64,000 nucleotides of DNA, taken from contig NZ_FUWM01000010.1 of assembly GCF_900167185.1 (NCBI RefSeq), positions 26,076 to 90,075 of the forward strand, written 5' to 3'. The position numbers were made by a program, and so were the translations under genes. Positions 24,797 through 34,528 of the stretch are shown piece by piece; position 1 is the stretch's first letter, and each line of letters begins with the position of its first letter. The DNA comes from Selenihalanaerobacter shriftii. Its GTDB lineage: Bacteria; Bacillota; Halanaerobiia; Halobacteroidales; Acetohalobiaceae. Below the pieces are notes generated by a model. It was given only the letters and a program-made list of their open reading frames with translations. It was not told the DNA's origin and ran no database searches.

Positions 24797-27700
24797 TTGT
24801 ATCTAAAAAAGATTGAGATGCATGGTTTTAAATCTTTTGCTGATGAAGTAAAATTAGAGTTTGAACCAAATATTACAGCTATTATAGGTCCTAATGGTAG
24901 TGGGAAGAGTAACATATCTGATGCTATTCGCTGGGTTTTAGGAGAACAGAGTGCTAAATCATTGCGTGGTAGCAAGATGGAAGATGTTATTTTTGCAGGT
25001 AGTGACCAAAGAAGGCCCTTAGGAATTGCAGAAGTAACTCTGACTTTGGATAATAGTGATGGTAGTTTACCTATAGATTATAATGAAGTAACTATTGGAA
25101 GAAGAGTCTCTAGGTCTGGTGAAAGTGATTACTTAATTAATAATTCAGTTTGTCGCTTAAAAGATGTTGAAGAATTAATTATGGGTACTGGAATGGGAAA
25201 AGAAGCTTATTCAATTATTGGACAAGGTAAAATAGACTCTATTTTAAGTAATAAGTCTAGTGATCGTAGAGGGATATTTGAAGAAGCTGCTGGGATTACA
25301 AAGCATAAGAAACGTAAAGATAAAGCATCTAAGAAATTAGAAGATACGGAACATAATTTACAGAGAATTACTGATATTATAGGCGAATTAGAAAAACAAG
25401 TTGGGCCTTTAAAAGAAGACGCTAAGAAGGCTGAAAAATATAATGAATATTATACTGAATTAGAATTTTTAGAAGTTAATTTATTATTAAATAGATATAG
25501 TGAACTGGATAACAACTTAACTGAGGTTATTAAGAAACGTAAAGAATTAGATAAAGAGACTAATCAGATTCAAACGAAAGTAGCTAAATATGATTCAAAG
25601 AAAGAAGAGTTGAATTTAAAATTAGACCAAATAACTGAGAAAATTTCATTAAAAAAAGATAACAGATATCAGATAGAGAATCGTATAGAAAGAATCAATA
25701 ATAAGATTCAAATATTAAAAGAAAAGCGAAATAACGCAGATTATCGTTTAGAACAATTAGTACAAGAAATTAAAGAACTAAAAGAAGAAATTTCAGGCTT
25801 AGGAGAAGAACTAGAAAATAATCAAAGTAATTTAAAGCAGGTAAATCAAGAATTAAATGAACATAAAAATTATTTACAGATTAAAGAAGAAGAATTAGAT
25901 AAAATGATTAATGATTTAAAAGAAAAAGAAGGTAGCAAGGATAATGCTAAAGAAAGTATGATTGAACATTTAAATCAAATAAATAAGAAACGGAATCAAT
26001 TAGATAATGTTAAAAGGCAGATTGTTGATATAGAAGAAGAGATAATTGAAAAAGAAGAAGATAAAGAAAAGAATGAGGATCTTTTAAAAGGTTTGAAAGA
26101 AGATTTAACAGAAGTTGAGGAGGATATCTTAACTACTAAACGACAGTTTAAAGATCAGCAGCGTGAAGTAAAAGAAAAAGAAGAATATAAAATTAAATTA
26201 CAAGATAAGTTGCAAGTATTACAAGATGAGTATGAAGACTATAAGTCAAAACAGAATAATTATCAGTCAAAACTAGAAGTTTTAGAAGGAATGCAGGAAA
26301 AATATCAAGGGTATTATAGAGGGGTTAAGAGTATACTGCGTTATCGAAAGAGTAATCCTGATTTTGCTAAAATATATGGGGTAGTAGCTGAATTATTAAC
26401 GGTACCGAAAAAATTTGAAACAGCTATAGAAACGGCGTTGGGCAGTAGGTTACAGAATATTATTGTAGATAAAGATCGAGATGCTAAAACAGCTATTAAT
26501 TATTTGAAGAAGAATAAAGCTGGACGAGCTACTTTCTTACCTTTGAATTTAGTTAAACCTAGAAGTTTATATCATAAAGAGGAAAAGACATTGAAAATTT
26601 CAGGAGCTTTAGGAGTAGCAGCCAATATAGTAGACTATAAGGATAAATTCACACCAGTAGTTAAAAATTTATTAGGTAGAATAATCATAGCTAAAGACAT
26701 GGATGCGGCAGTAAAAATTTCTAAACAAGCAAACCAAAAGGTAAAAGTAGTTACTTTAGATGGTGAAACTATTAATCCAGGTGGTTCTATGACTGGAGGA
26801 AGTTCTTATAATAAGAATGCTAATTTGTTAAGTAGGGGTCGTCAAATAGATGAGTTAAATAAAAAAGTCAAGAGTTTAGATGAAAGATTAGAGGAAATCG
26901 GTAACAAAGGGCTTGAGTTTCGCGATCAGATAGTTAATCTTGAAAAAGAGATTAAAAAGAAAAAGAATTTAATTCATCAATTGGATTTAGATTTAACTGG
27001 TAAAAGGAAAGATTATCAACAGTTAGAAAAAGAAATCGATAGATTAGAAACTAACAAGGAGCAATTAAATAATTATTCAACTGCTTTAAGTAAAGAATTA
27101 GAATCTTTAAGAGATGAAAAGCAGAGTGTATCTAAAGAGATTGAAATTTTAACTGATGGTAATCAGAATATTGAAGGAGCTATTTCTTCTATTGAGAATA
27201 AAATTAAGCAGATTGAAGATAAAAAAGAAGATTATAATGAAGAAATAACTAATCTAAAAGTAAAAATGGCTTCGATTAAACAGGAAAGAATTAATTTAGA
27301 ACAAGAACAAAAAAGATTAAAAGATAATATTCAAAAGGCGAAAGTTAATATTAAGACTAAAGAAGATGAGATTGATAGAATAAATAAGAAAAAAGAAAGA
27401 CAATCAGAACAGAAAAGTAGTCTTCTTAAAACTAAAGAGAATCTTTATGAAGAAAAGGAGAATTTAAAGAGTGAGTTAAAGAATATTCAAGAAGAAAGAA
27501 GAGATATTTCCGAAAGAATTAATGAACTTCAGCAGGATTCACAAGGTATTAGAAAGAAACTAAATAAAGTACAAAAAAGTCTAAATGACTATGAAGTTCA
27601 GGAAGCTCAATTAGAAGTTAAATTAGAAAATATAGGAGAGAAATTAATTGACAATTATGAAGTGAATATTGAAGAAAGAATCGATAATCGAGAACCGATT

Positions 27701-28363
27701 GATAACCATGATAAGATAGAGACGCGTATTAAAGAATTAAAGAAGAGTATTAATAAATTAGGACATGTTAACTTAGGAGCAATAGAAGAGTATGAAACTT
27801 TAAAAGAACGTTTTGACTTTATGAAAGAACAACATGCTGATTTAATAGAAGCTAAGGATTCTTTAAGTAAAGTAATTTCTGAAATAGATGAGACTATGCA
27901 GGATAAATTCAAGAAAACATTTGATCAGGTTAAAGTAGAATTTGAAAAAATATTTATTGAGCTTTTCAATGGTGGTAAAGCTGAATTGATTTTAGATAAT
28001 CCTGATGACTTGTTAAAAACAGGTGTTGAAATTAATGCTCAGCCACCAGGAAAGAAGTTGCAAAAATTATCTTTGATGTCTGGTGGGGAAAAGGCATTAA
28101 CTGCCACAGCTTTAATCTTTTCTTTATTAAAAGTAAAGCCAAGTCCGTTTTATATTTTAGATGAGATAGATGCTCCATTAGATGATGCTAATGTAGATCG
28201 TTTTGCTGAATATCTAAATGAGTTATCGTCAATTGCCCAATTTGTATTAATTACACATAGAAAGGGTACTATGAAAATAGCTGATGCTCTTTATGGAGTA
28301 ACTATGCAGGAGTCTGGAATTTCAAAAATGGTTTCCCTGAAATTAACAGAAGTGGCAAGTTAA
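24797..28363 (+). CDS. smc: Chromosome segregation ATPase SMC
   Basis: 1188 residues, normal for bacterial SMC. The N-terminal ABC half has GPNGSGKSN and GTGMGKEAYSIIGQGK. Long coiled coils run from about 165 to 1010, interrupted by the hinge domain at roughly 500-680 (GVVAELL, NPGGSMTGGS). The C-terminal half has the signature LMSGGEKALTATAL and Walker B FYILDEIDAPLDDANV. With ScpA and ScpB it organises the chromosome. The start is TTG 24797, seven bases after AGGGAGGG, giving the usual MYLKKIEMHGFKSFAD; a TTG two codons earlier is less well spaced. Confidence 0.97.
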   Translation: MYLKKIEMHGFKSFADEVKLEFEPNITAIIGPNGSGKSNISDAIRWVLGEQSAKSLRGSKMEDVIFAGSDQRRPLGIAEVTLTLDNSDGSLPIDYNEVTIGRRVSRSGESDYLINNSVCRLKDVEELIMGTGMGKEAYSIIGQGKIDSILSNKSSDRRGIFEEAAGITKHKKRKDKASKKLEDTEHNLQRITDIIGELEKQVGPLKEDAKKAEKYNEYYTELEFLEVNLLLNRYSELDNNLTEVIKKRKELDKETNQIQTKVAKYDSKKEELNLKLDQITEKISLKKDNRYQIENRIERINNKIQILKEKRNNADYRLEQLVQEIKELKEEISGLGEELENNQSNLKQVNQELNEHKNYLQIKEEELDKMINDLKEKEGSKDNAKESMIEHLNQINKKRNQLDNVKRQIVDIEEEIIEKEEDKEKNEDLLKGLKEDLTEVEEDILTTKRQFKDQQREVKEKEEYKIKLQDKLQVLQDEYEDYKSKQNNYQSKLEVLEGMQEKYQGYYRGVKSILRYRKSNPDFAKIYGVVAELLTVPKKFETAIETALGSRLQNIIVDKDRDAKTAINYLKKNKAGRATFLPLNLVKPRSLYHKEEKTLKISGALGVAANIVDYKDKFTPVVKNLLGRIIIAKDMDAAVKISKQANQKVKVVTLDGETINPGGSMTGGSSYNKNANLLSRGRQIDELNKKVKSLDERLEEIGNKGLEFRDQIVNLEKEIKKKKNLIHQLDLDLTGKRKDYQQLEKEIDRLETNKEQLNNYSTALSKELESLRDEKQSVSKEIEILTDGNQNIEGAISSIENKIKQIEDKKEDYNEEITNLKVKMASIKQERINLEQEQKRLKDNIQKAKVNIKTKEDEIDRINKKKERQSEQKSSLLKTKENLYEEKENLKSELKNIQEERRDISERINELQQDSQGIRKKLNKVQKSLNDYEVQEAQLEVKLENIGEKLIDNYEVNIEERIDNREPIDNHDKIETRIKELKKSINKLGHVNLGAIEEYETLKERFDFMKEQHADLIEAKDSLSKVISEIDETMQDKFKKTFDQVKVEFEKIFIELFNGGKAELILDNPDDLLKTGVEINAQPPGKKLQKLSLMSGGEKALTATALIFSLLKVKPSPFYILDEIDAPLDDANVDRFAEYLNELSSIAQFVLITHRKGTMKIADALYGVTMQESGISKMVSLKLTEVAS

Positions 28364-28446
28364 TTGTGAGCTATCATTACATATTAGTCAATTGAAATTG
28401 GGAAAATATAATGATAGTTTTTAAGCAATTTTAAGGAGGAGAAAAT

Positions 28447-29580
28447 ATGACGATTGAAGGTATTGCTAAAGGTATAGTTCAAAAATTAGTAGATAAAAGT
28501 GTAGAATTAAGTCAAGGTAGATCTGCAGGTACTATAGGTTTTTTAAATGGTGAAGGATATGTAGATACTATATCTGAAATTGTAGATGGTGGTATTTCTG
28601 GTTTGCCTTATCGGATGATGTTAGGTAAAATTACTGATATAGATGGTAGGTCATTATTGGAAGGAATTAATCAATTACCAGATAATGCTGTCATTATTAC
28701 TACTAATCCTGGAAAGACTGGTTTAATTGTTGATACTGGAGGAATTAATATTTTTAATTTACCAGTGGTTAGTATCGGGGTTAAGCATTCAGAAGAAGCT
28801 GGCGTAGGAATTGTGTATCCTAAAGATGAATATTTTAATCTTGCTACTAAATCAGAAAATATTCAGATTAAACGATTAGCTGCTAGGGATATGGATGAAG
28901 AGAGAGAGATTTTAAAGGAATCCTCTAAGTTAAGACTTAAGTATTTAGATGTTAGTGAAGAATTAAATGTTACGGATGTAAAAGAGGAGAAATTAGAGGT
29001 TGCTTCTATGTCAGAAGAAGATTGGCAAATACCTCGAGTTGAAGTAAATTCAATAGATGAAGAATTTGTAAATGACTTAGTACAGAAATCCATTGAAGTA
29101 GAGAAAGGTAGAGAGGTTGCTGCCATAGGTGTTATTGAAGATGGTCATGTAGTTAGAAAAGGTAAATTAGTAGTTGGAGGAATGGGATATGTTCCTTCGA
29201 GAATGTTAGCCTCTAGCTTTACTGATGTGAATGGAATTTCTTTAAGAGAAGCATATAGTAAATTTATTCCTAATAATGTAATTATTGTTCATACTCATCC
29301 TGGCGGAACCGGAGTTATGCATATGGGAGATGCTATGGCTGGACCTGGGACATGGGGAAGACCAATAATTGCTATTGGTCATGATAAGGAGGGAAAAGTT
29401 AAAGGTGCTACAGTTATTGAGCTACAGAATAAAGTAGCTGAATTAGCTGATGAATATGAAGAAGTAGGTCAAAATTTCTATGATGCTGAAACTCCAGAGG
29501 AAGAAGCTAAAATTAGAAAGAGGAGATTTGGGATTGCTCAAGAATATACTGATTTATGTAAGCCTATTAAAATTAAGTAG
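28447..29580 (+). CDS. Tandem JAMM/MPN-like protein
   Basis: 377 residues made of two related halves (about 1-150 and 205-377). Each holds a LVxKSxExxxGR segment, a GG-x-Y-P-R-M-type segment, FTDVNGxSLxE/[11 protein letters not shown], and a core around an xHPG or NPG turn. The C-terminal core reads [15 protein letters not shown]282, H284 and D295 fit the JAMM metalloprotease spacing HxH-x7-S-x2-D, with His in place of Ser at 292. The N-terminal core reads TTNPGKT and has lost both histidines. A metal-dependent isopeptidase or peptidase with one dead domain is inferred; I cannot name a family for certain. It sits between smc and ftsY, which are adjacent or nearly so in many Firmicutes. Confidence 0.5.
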   Translation: MTIEGIAKGIVQKLVDKSVELSQGRSAGTIGFLNGEGYVDTISEIVDGGISGLPYRMMLGKITDIDGRSLLEGINQLPDNAVIITTNPGKTGLIVDTGGINIFNLPVVSIGVKHSEEAGVGIVYPKDEYFNLATKSENIQIKRLAARDMDEEREILKESSKLRLKYLDVSEELNVTDVKEEKLEVASMSEEDWQIPRVEVNSIDEEFVNDLVQKSIEVEKGREVAAIGVIEDGHVVRKGKLVVGGMGYVPSRMLASSFTDVNGISLREAYSKFIPNNVIIVHTHPGGTGVMHMGDAMAGPGTWGRPIIAIGHDKEGKVKGATVIELQNKVAELADEYEEVGQNFYDAETPEEEAKIRKRRFGIAQEYTDLCKPIKIK

Positions 29581-29604
29581 TAAATGATTTTTGGGGGGAA
29601 GATG

Positions 29605-30714
29605 ATGTTTAAGAAATTATTTGGTAGAGGAAAAAAGAAAAAAAAGGAAGAGGAACAAGAACAAGAAGAAATAGAATTTAAAGAAGAAAAGCCAGAGGAA
29701 GAGAAAAATACAGAAGAGACTCAAGAAGGTACTGGAGGAGTATTTTCTAAATTTAAGACTCATGATCCTGATAAGGTTGAAATAGAAGAGAAAGAAGAAG
29801 AGGAAGAAGGATTCTTTTCTCGGTTAAAGAATGGATTATCTAAAACTAGAAATTCTTTTGCCTCACAGGTTCAGAATTTATTTACTGGTCGCAGTAAAAT
29901 AGATGATGAATTATATGAGGACTTAGAAGAAATCTTGATTCAAGCTGATGTAGGTGTTAATACTACTATGAAATTAGTAGATGAATTAAGAGAGAAGGCT
30001 AAGGATCAAGGAGTGAAAAAGCCAGCTGAATTACATGATATTTTTAAAGAACAATTGAGTGATATTTTAAGTGGAGGGGTAGATGATGTTTATGATGAGC
30101 ATCAATTAACAATCTTAATGGTAGTAGGTGTTAATGGAGCAGGTAAAACTACAACTATTGGGAAGATAGCTCAAAGAGCGAAAGGGAATAACCAAGATGT
30201 ACTTTTAGCTGCAGGTGATACTTTTAGAGCAGCAGCAATTGAGCAGTTAGAAGAATGGAGCAATAGAGTAGGAGTAGATGTTATTTCTCATCAAAAAGGT
30301 TCAGATTCAGCAGCGGTAGCTTATGATGCAGTTCAAGCTGCTAAATCTAGAGATGTGGATTTATTAATAGTTGATACTGCTGGGAGATTACATACTCAAG
30401 ATAATTTAATGAAAGAATTAAAGAAAGTTCGTAGAATTGTCGGACGTGAATCAGACGGGGCAAGAGTAGAAGTATTATTAATTTTAGATGCTACTACTGG
30501 ACAGAATGCCATTTCTCAGGCTAAGACATTTAATAAAGACGTTAAAGTAGATGGTATAGCGTTAACCAAACTTGATGGAACTGCAAAAGGTGGAGTTATT
30601 CTTGCGGTTAAAGAAGAGTTAGGGATTCCGATTAAATTAATAGGAGTAGGGGAAGGGATAAAAGATTTACAGGATTTTGAACCTGAAACTTTCATAGATG
30701 CATTATTTGATTAA
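29605..30714 (+). CDS. ftsY: Signal recognition particle receptor FtsY
   Basis: The GTPase receptor that docks SRP-ribosome complexes at the membrane. 369 residues: an N-terminal Lys/Glu-rich acidic A domain (1-75), a helical N domain, then the G domain with GVNGAGKTTTIGK, DTFRAAA, VDTAGRLH, TKLDG and the closing GVGEGIKDLQDF. ATG 29605 is six bases after GGGGGG; ATG 29602 is also possible. It is followed by a promoter and ylxM-ffh. Confidence 0.96.
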   Translation: MFKKLFGRGKKKKKEEEQEQEEIEFKEEKPEEEKNTEETQEGTGGVFSKFKTHDPDKVEIEEKEEEEEGFFSRLKNGLSKTRNSFASQVQNLFTGRSKIDDELYEDLEEILIQADVGVNTTMKLVDELREKAKDQGVKKPAELHDIFKEQLSDILSGGVDDVYDEHQLTILMVVGVNGAGKTTTIGKIAQRAKGNNQDVLLAAGDTFRAAAIEQLEEWSNRVGVDVISHQKGSDSAAVAYDAVQAAKSRDVDLLIVDTAGRLHTQDNLMKELKKVRRIVGRESDGARVEVLLILDATTGQNAISQAKTFNKDVKVDGIALTKLDGTAKGGVILAVKEELGIPIKLIGVGEGIKDLQDFEPETFIDALFD

Positions 30715-30729
30715 GATTAAACTTAAACC

Positions 30730-30758
30730 TTGACAGCACATAAGCACTATGTTATACT
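30730..30758 (+). promoter_or_regulatory. Sigma-A promoter of ylxM-ffh
   Basis: TTGACA (30730-30735), a 17-base spacer and TATACT (30753-30758) with TG upstream. It is one of the best promoters in the window. Transcription would start near 30765, so the leader is only about 40 bases. Confidence 0.85.
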
Positions 30759-30801
30759 ATCACCTGTAAAGTATTTTTACTTAACACACATTGCAGGTGA
30801 T
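30759..30801. promoter_or_regulatory. Palindrome spanning start site and ylxM Shine-Dalgarno
   Basis: ATCACCTG (30759-30766) is inverted at CAGGTGAT (30794-30801). The right arm contains the ylxM Shine-Dalgarno AGGTGAT. A nested hairpin, GTAAAGTA-TTTT-TACTTAAC, lies between the arms. If transcription starts near 30765 the left arm is mostly not in the RNA, so this is more likely a DNA operator than an RNA hairpin. Confidence 0.4.
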
Positions 30802-30806
30802 ATTTT

Positions 30807-31148
30807 TTGTTAGAGAGAACTATTAAAATAGGTAATTTATTTGATTTTTATGGAGATTTATTGACAGACAAACAACAACAGATAGTGAAACTCTATTTTT
30901 ATCATGATTTATCTCTAGGAGAGATTGCTGAAGAATATGAAATTAGTCGACAGGCTGTTTATGATAATTTAAAGCGTGCTGAAGAAGCATTAGAAGATTA
31001 TGAAGCAAATTTAAGTTTGGTAAAAAGACATAAAGAGATGCAAGAACAAGTTGATAATTTAAAAGAAATGATTAATAAAATTTCTGAGCAGATTTCTAAA
31101 GAGGAATTACGAATTTTACAAGAGATTGCTGATAAATTAGCTGATTAA
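30807..31148 (+). CDS. ylxM: YlxM, DNA-binding protein associated with SRP
   Basis: 113 residues with a helix-turn-helix of sigma-70 region 4 type (GDLLTDKQQQIVKLYFYHDLSLGEIAEEYEISRQAVYDNLKR) and a C-terminal coiled coil. The UPF0122/YlxM family always sits just upstream of ffh and in streptococci modulates SRP assembly. The start is TTG with AGGTGAT six bases upstream. It is 25 bases from ffh. Confidence 0.92.
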   Translation: MLERTIKIGNLFDFYGDLLTDKQQQIVKLYFYHDLSLGEIAEEYEISRQAVYDNLKRAEEALEDYEANLSLVKRHKEMQEQVDNLKEMINKISEQISKEELRILQEIADKLAD

Positions 31149-31173
31149 TAAAGTTAAGGAGGGAATTTAGAAA

Positions 31174-32520
31174 GTGATATTTGAAGGCTTGGCCGAAAAA
31201 TTACAGGGTACCTTTGATAAGTTACGAGGTAAAGGAAAATTATCTGAAGAAGATGTTAAGGCTGCCTTAAGAGAGGTTAAATTAGCCTTATTAGAAGCCG
31301 ATGTTAACTTTCGAGTTGTAAAGAATTTTATTAAAGATATTGAAGAACGTGCTATTGGTCAAGAAGTATTAGAAAGTTTAACACCTGGACAACAAGTAGT
31401 TAAGATAGTTAATGAAGAGCTAACAGAATTAATGGGTGGAACTCAAAGCAAATTAACTTTAGCTTCAAATCCTCCAACTGTTATTATGTTAGTAGGACTA
31501 CAGGGAGCAGGTAAGACTACAACAGTTGGTAAACTAGCTAAAAACCTTCATAATAAAGGTAGACGTCCTTTATTAGTTGCAGCAGATATTTATCGTCCTG
31601 CAGCTATTAAACAATTACAAGTATTAGGTGAAAGATTAGAACAACCTGTTTTCACAATGGGGGATAAGCAAGATCCTGTTGATATAGCTAAAGCTGGGGT
31701 TAGTCATGCTGAGTCCAACGGTCGAGATGTAGTAATTATAGATACTGCTGGTAGACTTCATATAGATGAAAAATTAATGGGTGAGTTAAAGAATATCAAA
31801 AAAGCTGTAAAGCCTCACGAAATCTTATTAGTAGTTGACTCTATGACAGGTCAAGATGCAGTTAATGTAGCTGAAAATTTTGATGATGCCTTAGGCGTTG
31901 ATGGAGTTGTTTTAACTAAGTTAGATGGTGATGCTCGTGGTGGAGCAGCTTTATCTATTCGAGAAGTAACTGGTAAACCAATAAAATTTTCTGGTATTGG
32001 GGAAAAGTTAGATGATCTAGAACCATTCCATCCTGATCGTATGGCTTCTAGAATTTTAGGTATGGGTGATGTCTTAAGCTTAATTGAAAAAGCAGAACAG
32101 AATATAGATGCTGAAAAAGCTAAAGCCTTAGAGGAAAAATTACGTAAAGAAGAATTTACTTTAGAAGATTTTCTAGATCAAATGGACCAAGTAAGGAATA
32201 TGGGGCCGTTAGATCAGATTATGGATATGCTTCCAGGGATGGGAGATATCAAAAAGCTTAAAGGTGTAAATATGGATGAAAATCATTTAGATAGAATCGA
32301 AGCTATTATTAATTCTATGACTTTAGAAGAAAGAAGAAATCCTGATATTATTAACGGTAGTCGTCGTAGGAGAATAGCTCAGGGTAGTGGAACAGAAGTA
32401 CAGGATATAAATAGATTATTAAAGCAATTTAAACAGACTAAGAAGATGATGAAGCAGGTTGGAGATATGCAAAAAGGAGTGGGGAAAGGTGGACTAAAAG
32501 GCAAATTCCCTTTCTTATAA
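31174..32520 (+). CDS. ffh: Signal recognition particle protein Ffh
   Basis: The SRP54 GTPase that binds signal sequences on nascent chains. 448 residues: N domain, G domain ([47 protein letters not shown]) and a Met-rich M domain with the RNA-binding [12 protein letters not shown]. The start is GTG after AAGGAGGG. Confidence 0.97.
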   Translation: MIFEGLAEKLQGTFDKLRGKGKLSEEDVKAALREVKLALLEADVNFRVVKNFIKDIEERAIGQEVLESLTPGQQVVKIVNEELTELMGGTQSKLTLASNPPTVIMLVGLQGAGKTTTVGKLAKNLHNKGRRPLLVAADIYRPAAIKQLQVLGERLEQPVFTMGDKQDPVDIAKAGVSHAESNGRDVVIIDTAGRLHIDEKLMGELKNIKKAVKPHEILLVVDSMTGQDAVNVAENFDDALGVDGVVLTKLDGDARGGAALSIREVTGKPIKFSGIGEKLDDLEPFHPDRMASRILGMGDVLSLIEKAEQNIDAEKAKALEEKLRKEEFTLEDFLDQMDQVRNMGPLDQIMDMLPGMGDIKKLKGVNMDENHLDRIEAIINSMTLEERRNPDIINGSRRRRIAQGSGTEVQDINRLLKQFKQTKKMMKQVGDMQKGVGKGGLKGKFPFL

Positions 32521-32595
32521 AGCTTATTATTATAAATTTTAATTTATCCTATATATTATCATAGGTTTTAATATCATTTTAAGGAGGTGATAGAT

Positions 32596-32865
32596 ATGGC
32601 AGTTAAGATTAGATTAAAAAGAATGGGTGCTAACAGAAATCCTTCTTATAGATTAGTAGTTGCTGACTCTCGTAAACCACGTGATGGTAGATTTATTGAG
32701 GAATTAGGTCACTATAATCCGACAACGGAGCCTGAGACTATTAAAGTTGATGAAGAGAAAGCTCTAGATTGGTTACAAAAAGGAGCTCAACCTTCAGACA
32801 CTATTAAAACATTATTCGGTCGTAAGGGTATTATGAAGAAGTTTGATGAGCTGAAAAATAAGTAG
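32596..32865 (+). CDS. rpsP: Ribosomal protein bS16
   Basis: An 89-residue small-subunit protein: [19 protein letters not shown] and [21 protein letters not shown] are diagnostic. ATG 32596 follows AAGGAGGTGAT; a GTG inside the Shine-Dalgarno is not used. It is 76 bases after ffh, the usual ffh-rpsP-khpA-rimM-trmD-rplS order. Confidence 0.97.
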   Translation: MAVKIRLKRMGANRNPSYRLVVADSRKPRDGRFIEELGHYNPTTEPETIKVDEEKALDWLQKGAQPSDTIKTLFGRKGIMKKFDELKNK

Positions 32866-32899
32866 GCATCATCTATTTACTTAGGAGGTGTCTAGTATT

Positions 32900-33130
32900 T
32901 TGAATGAATTAGTAGAAATAATTGCTCGTTCTATTGTTGATAACCCAGAGGAAGTAAAAGTAAACAAAATTGAAGGTGCTAAATCTGTAATTTTAGAACT
33001 TCAAGTTGCTGAAGAAGATATGGGAAAAGTTATCGGGAAACAAGGTAGAATAGCTAAAGCAATGAGAACAGTAGTAAAAGCAGCGGCTACTAAAGAAGGA
33101 AAAAGAGTAATAGTTGAGATTATTCAATAG
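32900..33130 (+). CDS. khpA: KH-domain RNA-binding protein KhpA
   Basis: A 76-residue single KH domain with the GxxG loop in GKVIGKQGRIAKAMRTVVKAA. KhpA pairs with KhpB in Firmicutes to bind RNA and affect cell elongation. A TTG start at 32900 gives the usual family beginning MNELVEIIARSIVDNP. The Shine-Dalgarno AGGAGG is 11 bases upstream, and a GTG at 32888 overlaps it. Confidence 0.9.
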   Translation: MNELVEIIARSIVDNPEEVKVNKIEGAKSVILELQVAEEDMGKVIGKQGRIAKAMRTVVKAAATKEGKRVIVEIIQ

Positions 33131-33143
33131 TTTATGTTCTTAA

Positions 33144-33171
33144 AAGAGCTAGGGTTAAAACTCTAGCTCTT
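33144..33171 (+). terminator. Stem-loop after khpA
   Basis: AAGAGCTAGGG and CTCTAGCTCTT pair through 11 base pairs, including one G-T, with a 6-base loop. The T tract is poor (ATCTTAATT), so read-through into rimM is likely. A weak promoter, TTATAA-17-TATAAT (33203-33231), follows before rimM. Confidence 0.55.
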
Positions 33172-33257
33172 ATCTTAATTATGGGAAATATTTATATTTT
33201 TTTTATAATTGTTTAGAATAAAGATTATAATGTAATTAATATAAAGAGGTGTTAGTA

Positions 33258-33764
33258 ATGACAGAAGAGCTAATTACTATCGGTAAGATAACTAAACACC
33301 AAGGAAATAAAGGAGAAGTTCGAGTACTTCCCTTAACTGATTATCCCGGTCGTTTTGAATTATTAGATCAGGTAATTGTAGAGAAAGGAAGTAAACAAGA
33401 GAGATTAAATATTGAAGGACTAAGATATCATAAAAAGTTTATAATTTTAAAATTTGCTGAAATTGATGATATAGGATCTGCTATTGAATATAAAGATTTT
33501 TTAGTTAAGATTTCTGAAAGTGAAGCGATTGTATTACCAGAAGAGAGCTACTATTTACATGATATCCTGGATTTAGAAGTAGTTACTGTTGATGGAATAG
33601 AATTGGGGGTAATTACTGATATTTTAGAAACAGGTAGTAATGATGTTTATGTAGTCAAATCTAACGAGAAAGAACGATTAATTCCTGCTTTAAAAGAGGT
33701 AGTAAAAGAGGTTGACTTAGAAAATGGCCAGATGATTATTAAGCCGATTAAAGGATTACTTTAA
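33258..33764 (+). CDS. rimM: 16S rRNA processing protein RimM
   Basis: 168 residues. An N-terminal RimM barrel (ITIGKITKHQGNKGEVRVLPLTDYPGRF) and a C-terminal PRC barrel (YLHDILDLEVVTVDG, DVYVVKS, LIPALKEVVKEVDLE). It helps mature the 30S head. ATG 33258 is 6 bases after AGAGGTG. trmD follows 11 bases later. Confidence 0.95.
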   Translation: MTEELITIGKITKHQGNKGEVRVLPLTDYPGRFELLDQVIVEKGSKQERLNIEGLRYHKKFIILKFAEIDDIGSAIEYKDFLVKISESEAIVLPEESYYLHDILDLEVVTVDGIELGVITDILETGSNDVYVVKSNEKERLIPALKEVVKEVDLENGQMIIKPIKGLL

Positions 33765-33775
33765 GGTGGTACATA

Positions 33776-34510
33776 ATGATTAAATTTGATATATTGACTA
33801 TTTTCCCAGAAATTTTTAATGCTTTAGACGAAAGCATTTTAAAGAAAGCCCAAGAGCAAGAGTTAATAAATATAGAGGTTACTAATATTCGTGATTATTC
33901 TTTAGATAAACATTGTAATGTTGATGATTATCCTTACGGTGGAGGTGCAGGTATGGTAATGAAGCCTGGACCTATCTTTAGAGCTGTAGAAGCGGTGCAG
34001 ACAGATAAAGCCAAGGTACTCTTTATGTCTCCCCAAGGTAAGACTTTTGATCAAGAAATGGCTAAAAAACTTGCTACAAAAGAGCATTTAATTATTCTAT
34101 GTGGTAGATATGAAGGAATAGATGAAAGAATTAGACAAGAATTAATAGATGAAGAAGTTTCTATTGGAGATTATGTTTTAACTGGAGGCGAATTTCCGGC
34201 TATGGTTTTAGTTGATGCTATTGCCAGAATGGTTCCTAGTGTTTTAGGAACTAAAGCATCAGCGATTGAAGATTCTTTTTATAATGGGATTTTAGATTAT
34301 CCTCATTATACAAGACCTAGTGTTTTTCGTTCTTTAGAAGTTCCAAAGGTTTTATTAAGTGGTAACCATCAAAAAATAGCTCAGTGGCGAAAGAAGAAAT
34401 CATTAAAACGTACTTTACTTAGAAGACCGGATTTATTTAAAAATGTTGAATTAACAGAGGGAGAAAGAAGTATTTTAAATGAATTAAAGGATGAATTAGA
34501 GATAGAATAA
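33776..34510 (+). CDS. trmD: tRNA (guanine37-N1)-methyltransferase
   Basis: 244 residues, SPOUT fold. Diagnostic segments: FDILTIFPEIF, YPYGGGAGMVMKPGP, LCGRYEGIDERI and GDYVLTGGEFPAMVLVDA, which make the knot and SAM site. It methylates G37 of tRNAs to keep reading frame. It has AAGGTGG upstream. Confidence 0.97.
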   Translation: MIKFDILTIFPEIFNALDESILKKAQEQELINIEVTNIRDYSLDKHCNVDDYPYGGGAGMVMKPGPIFRAVEAVQTDKAKVLFMSPQGKTFDQEMAKKLATKEHLIILCGRYEGIDERIRQELIDEEVSIGDYVLTGGEFPAMVLVDAIARMVPSVLGTKASAIEDSFYNGILDYPHYTRPSVFRSLEVPKVLLSGNHQKIAQWRKKKSLKRTLLRRPDLFKNVELTEGERSILNELKDELEIE

Positions 34511-34528
34511 TTTAGGGGGTGAGAGAGT

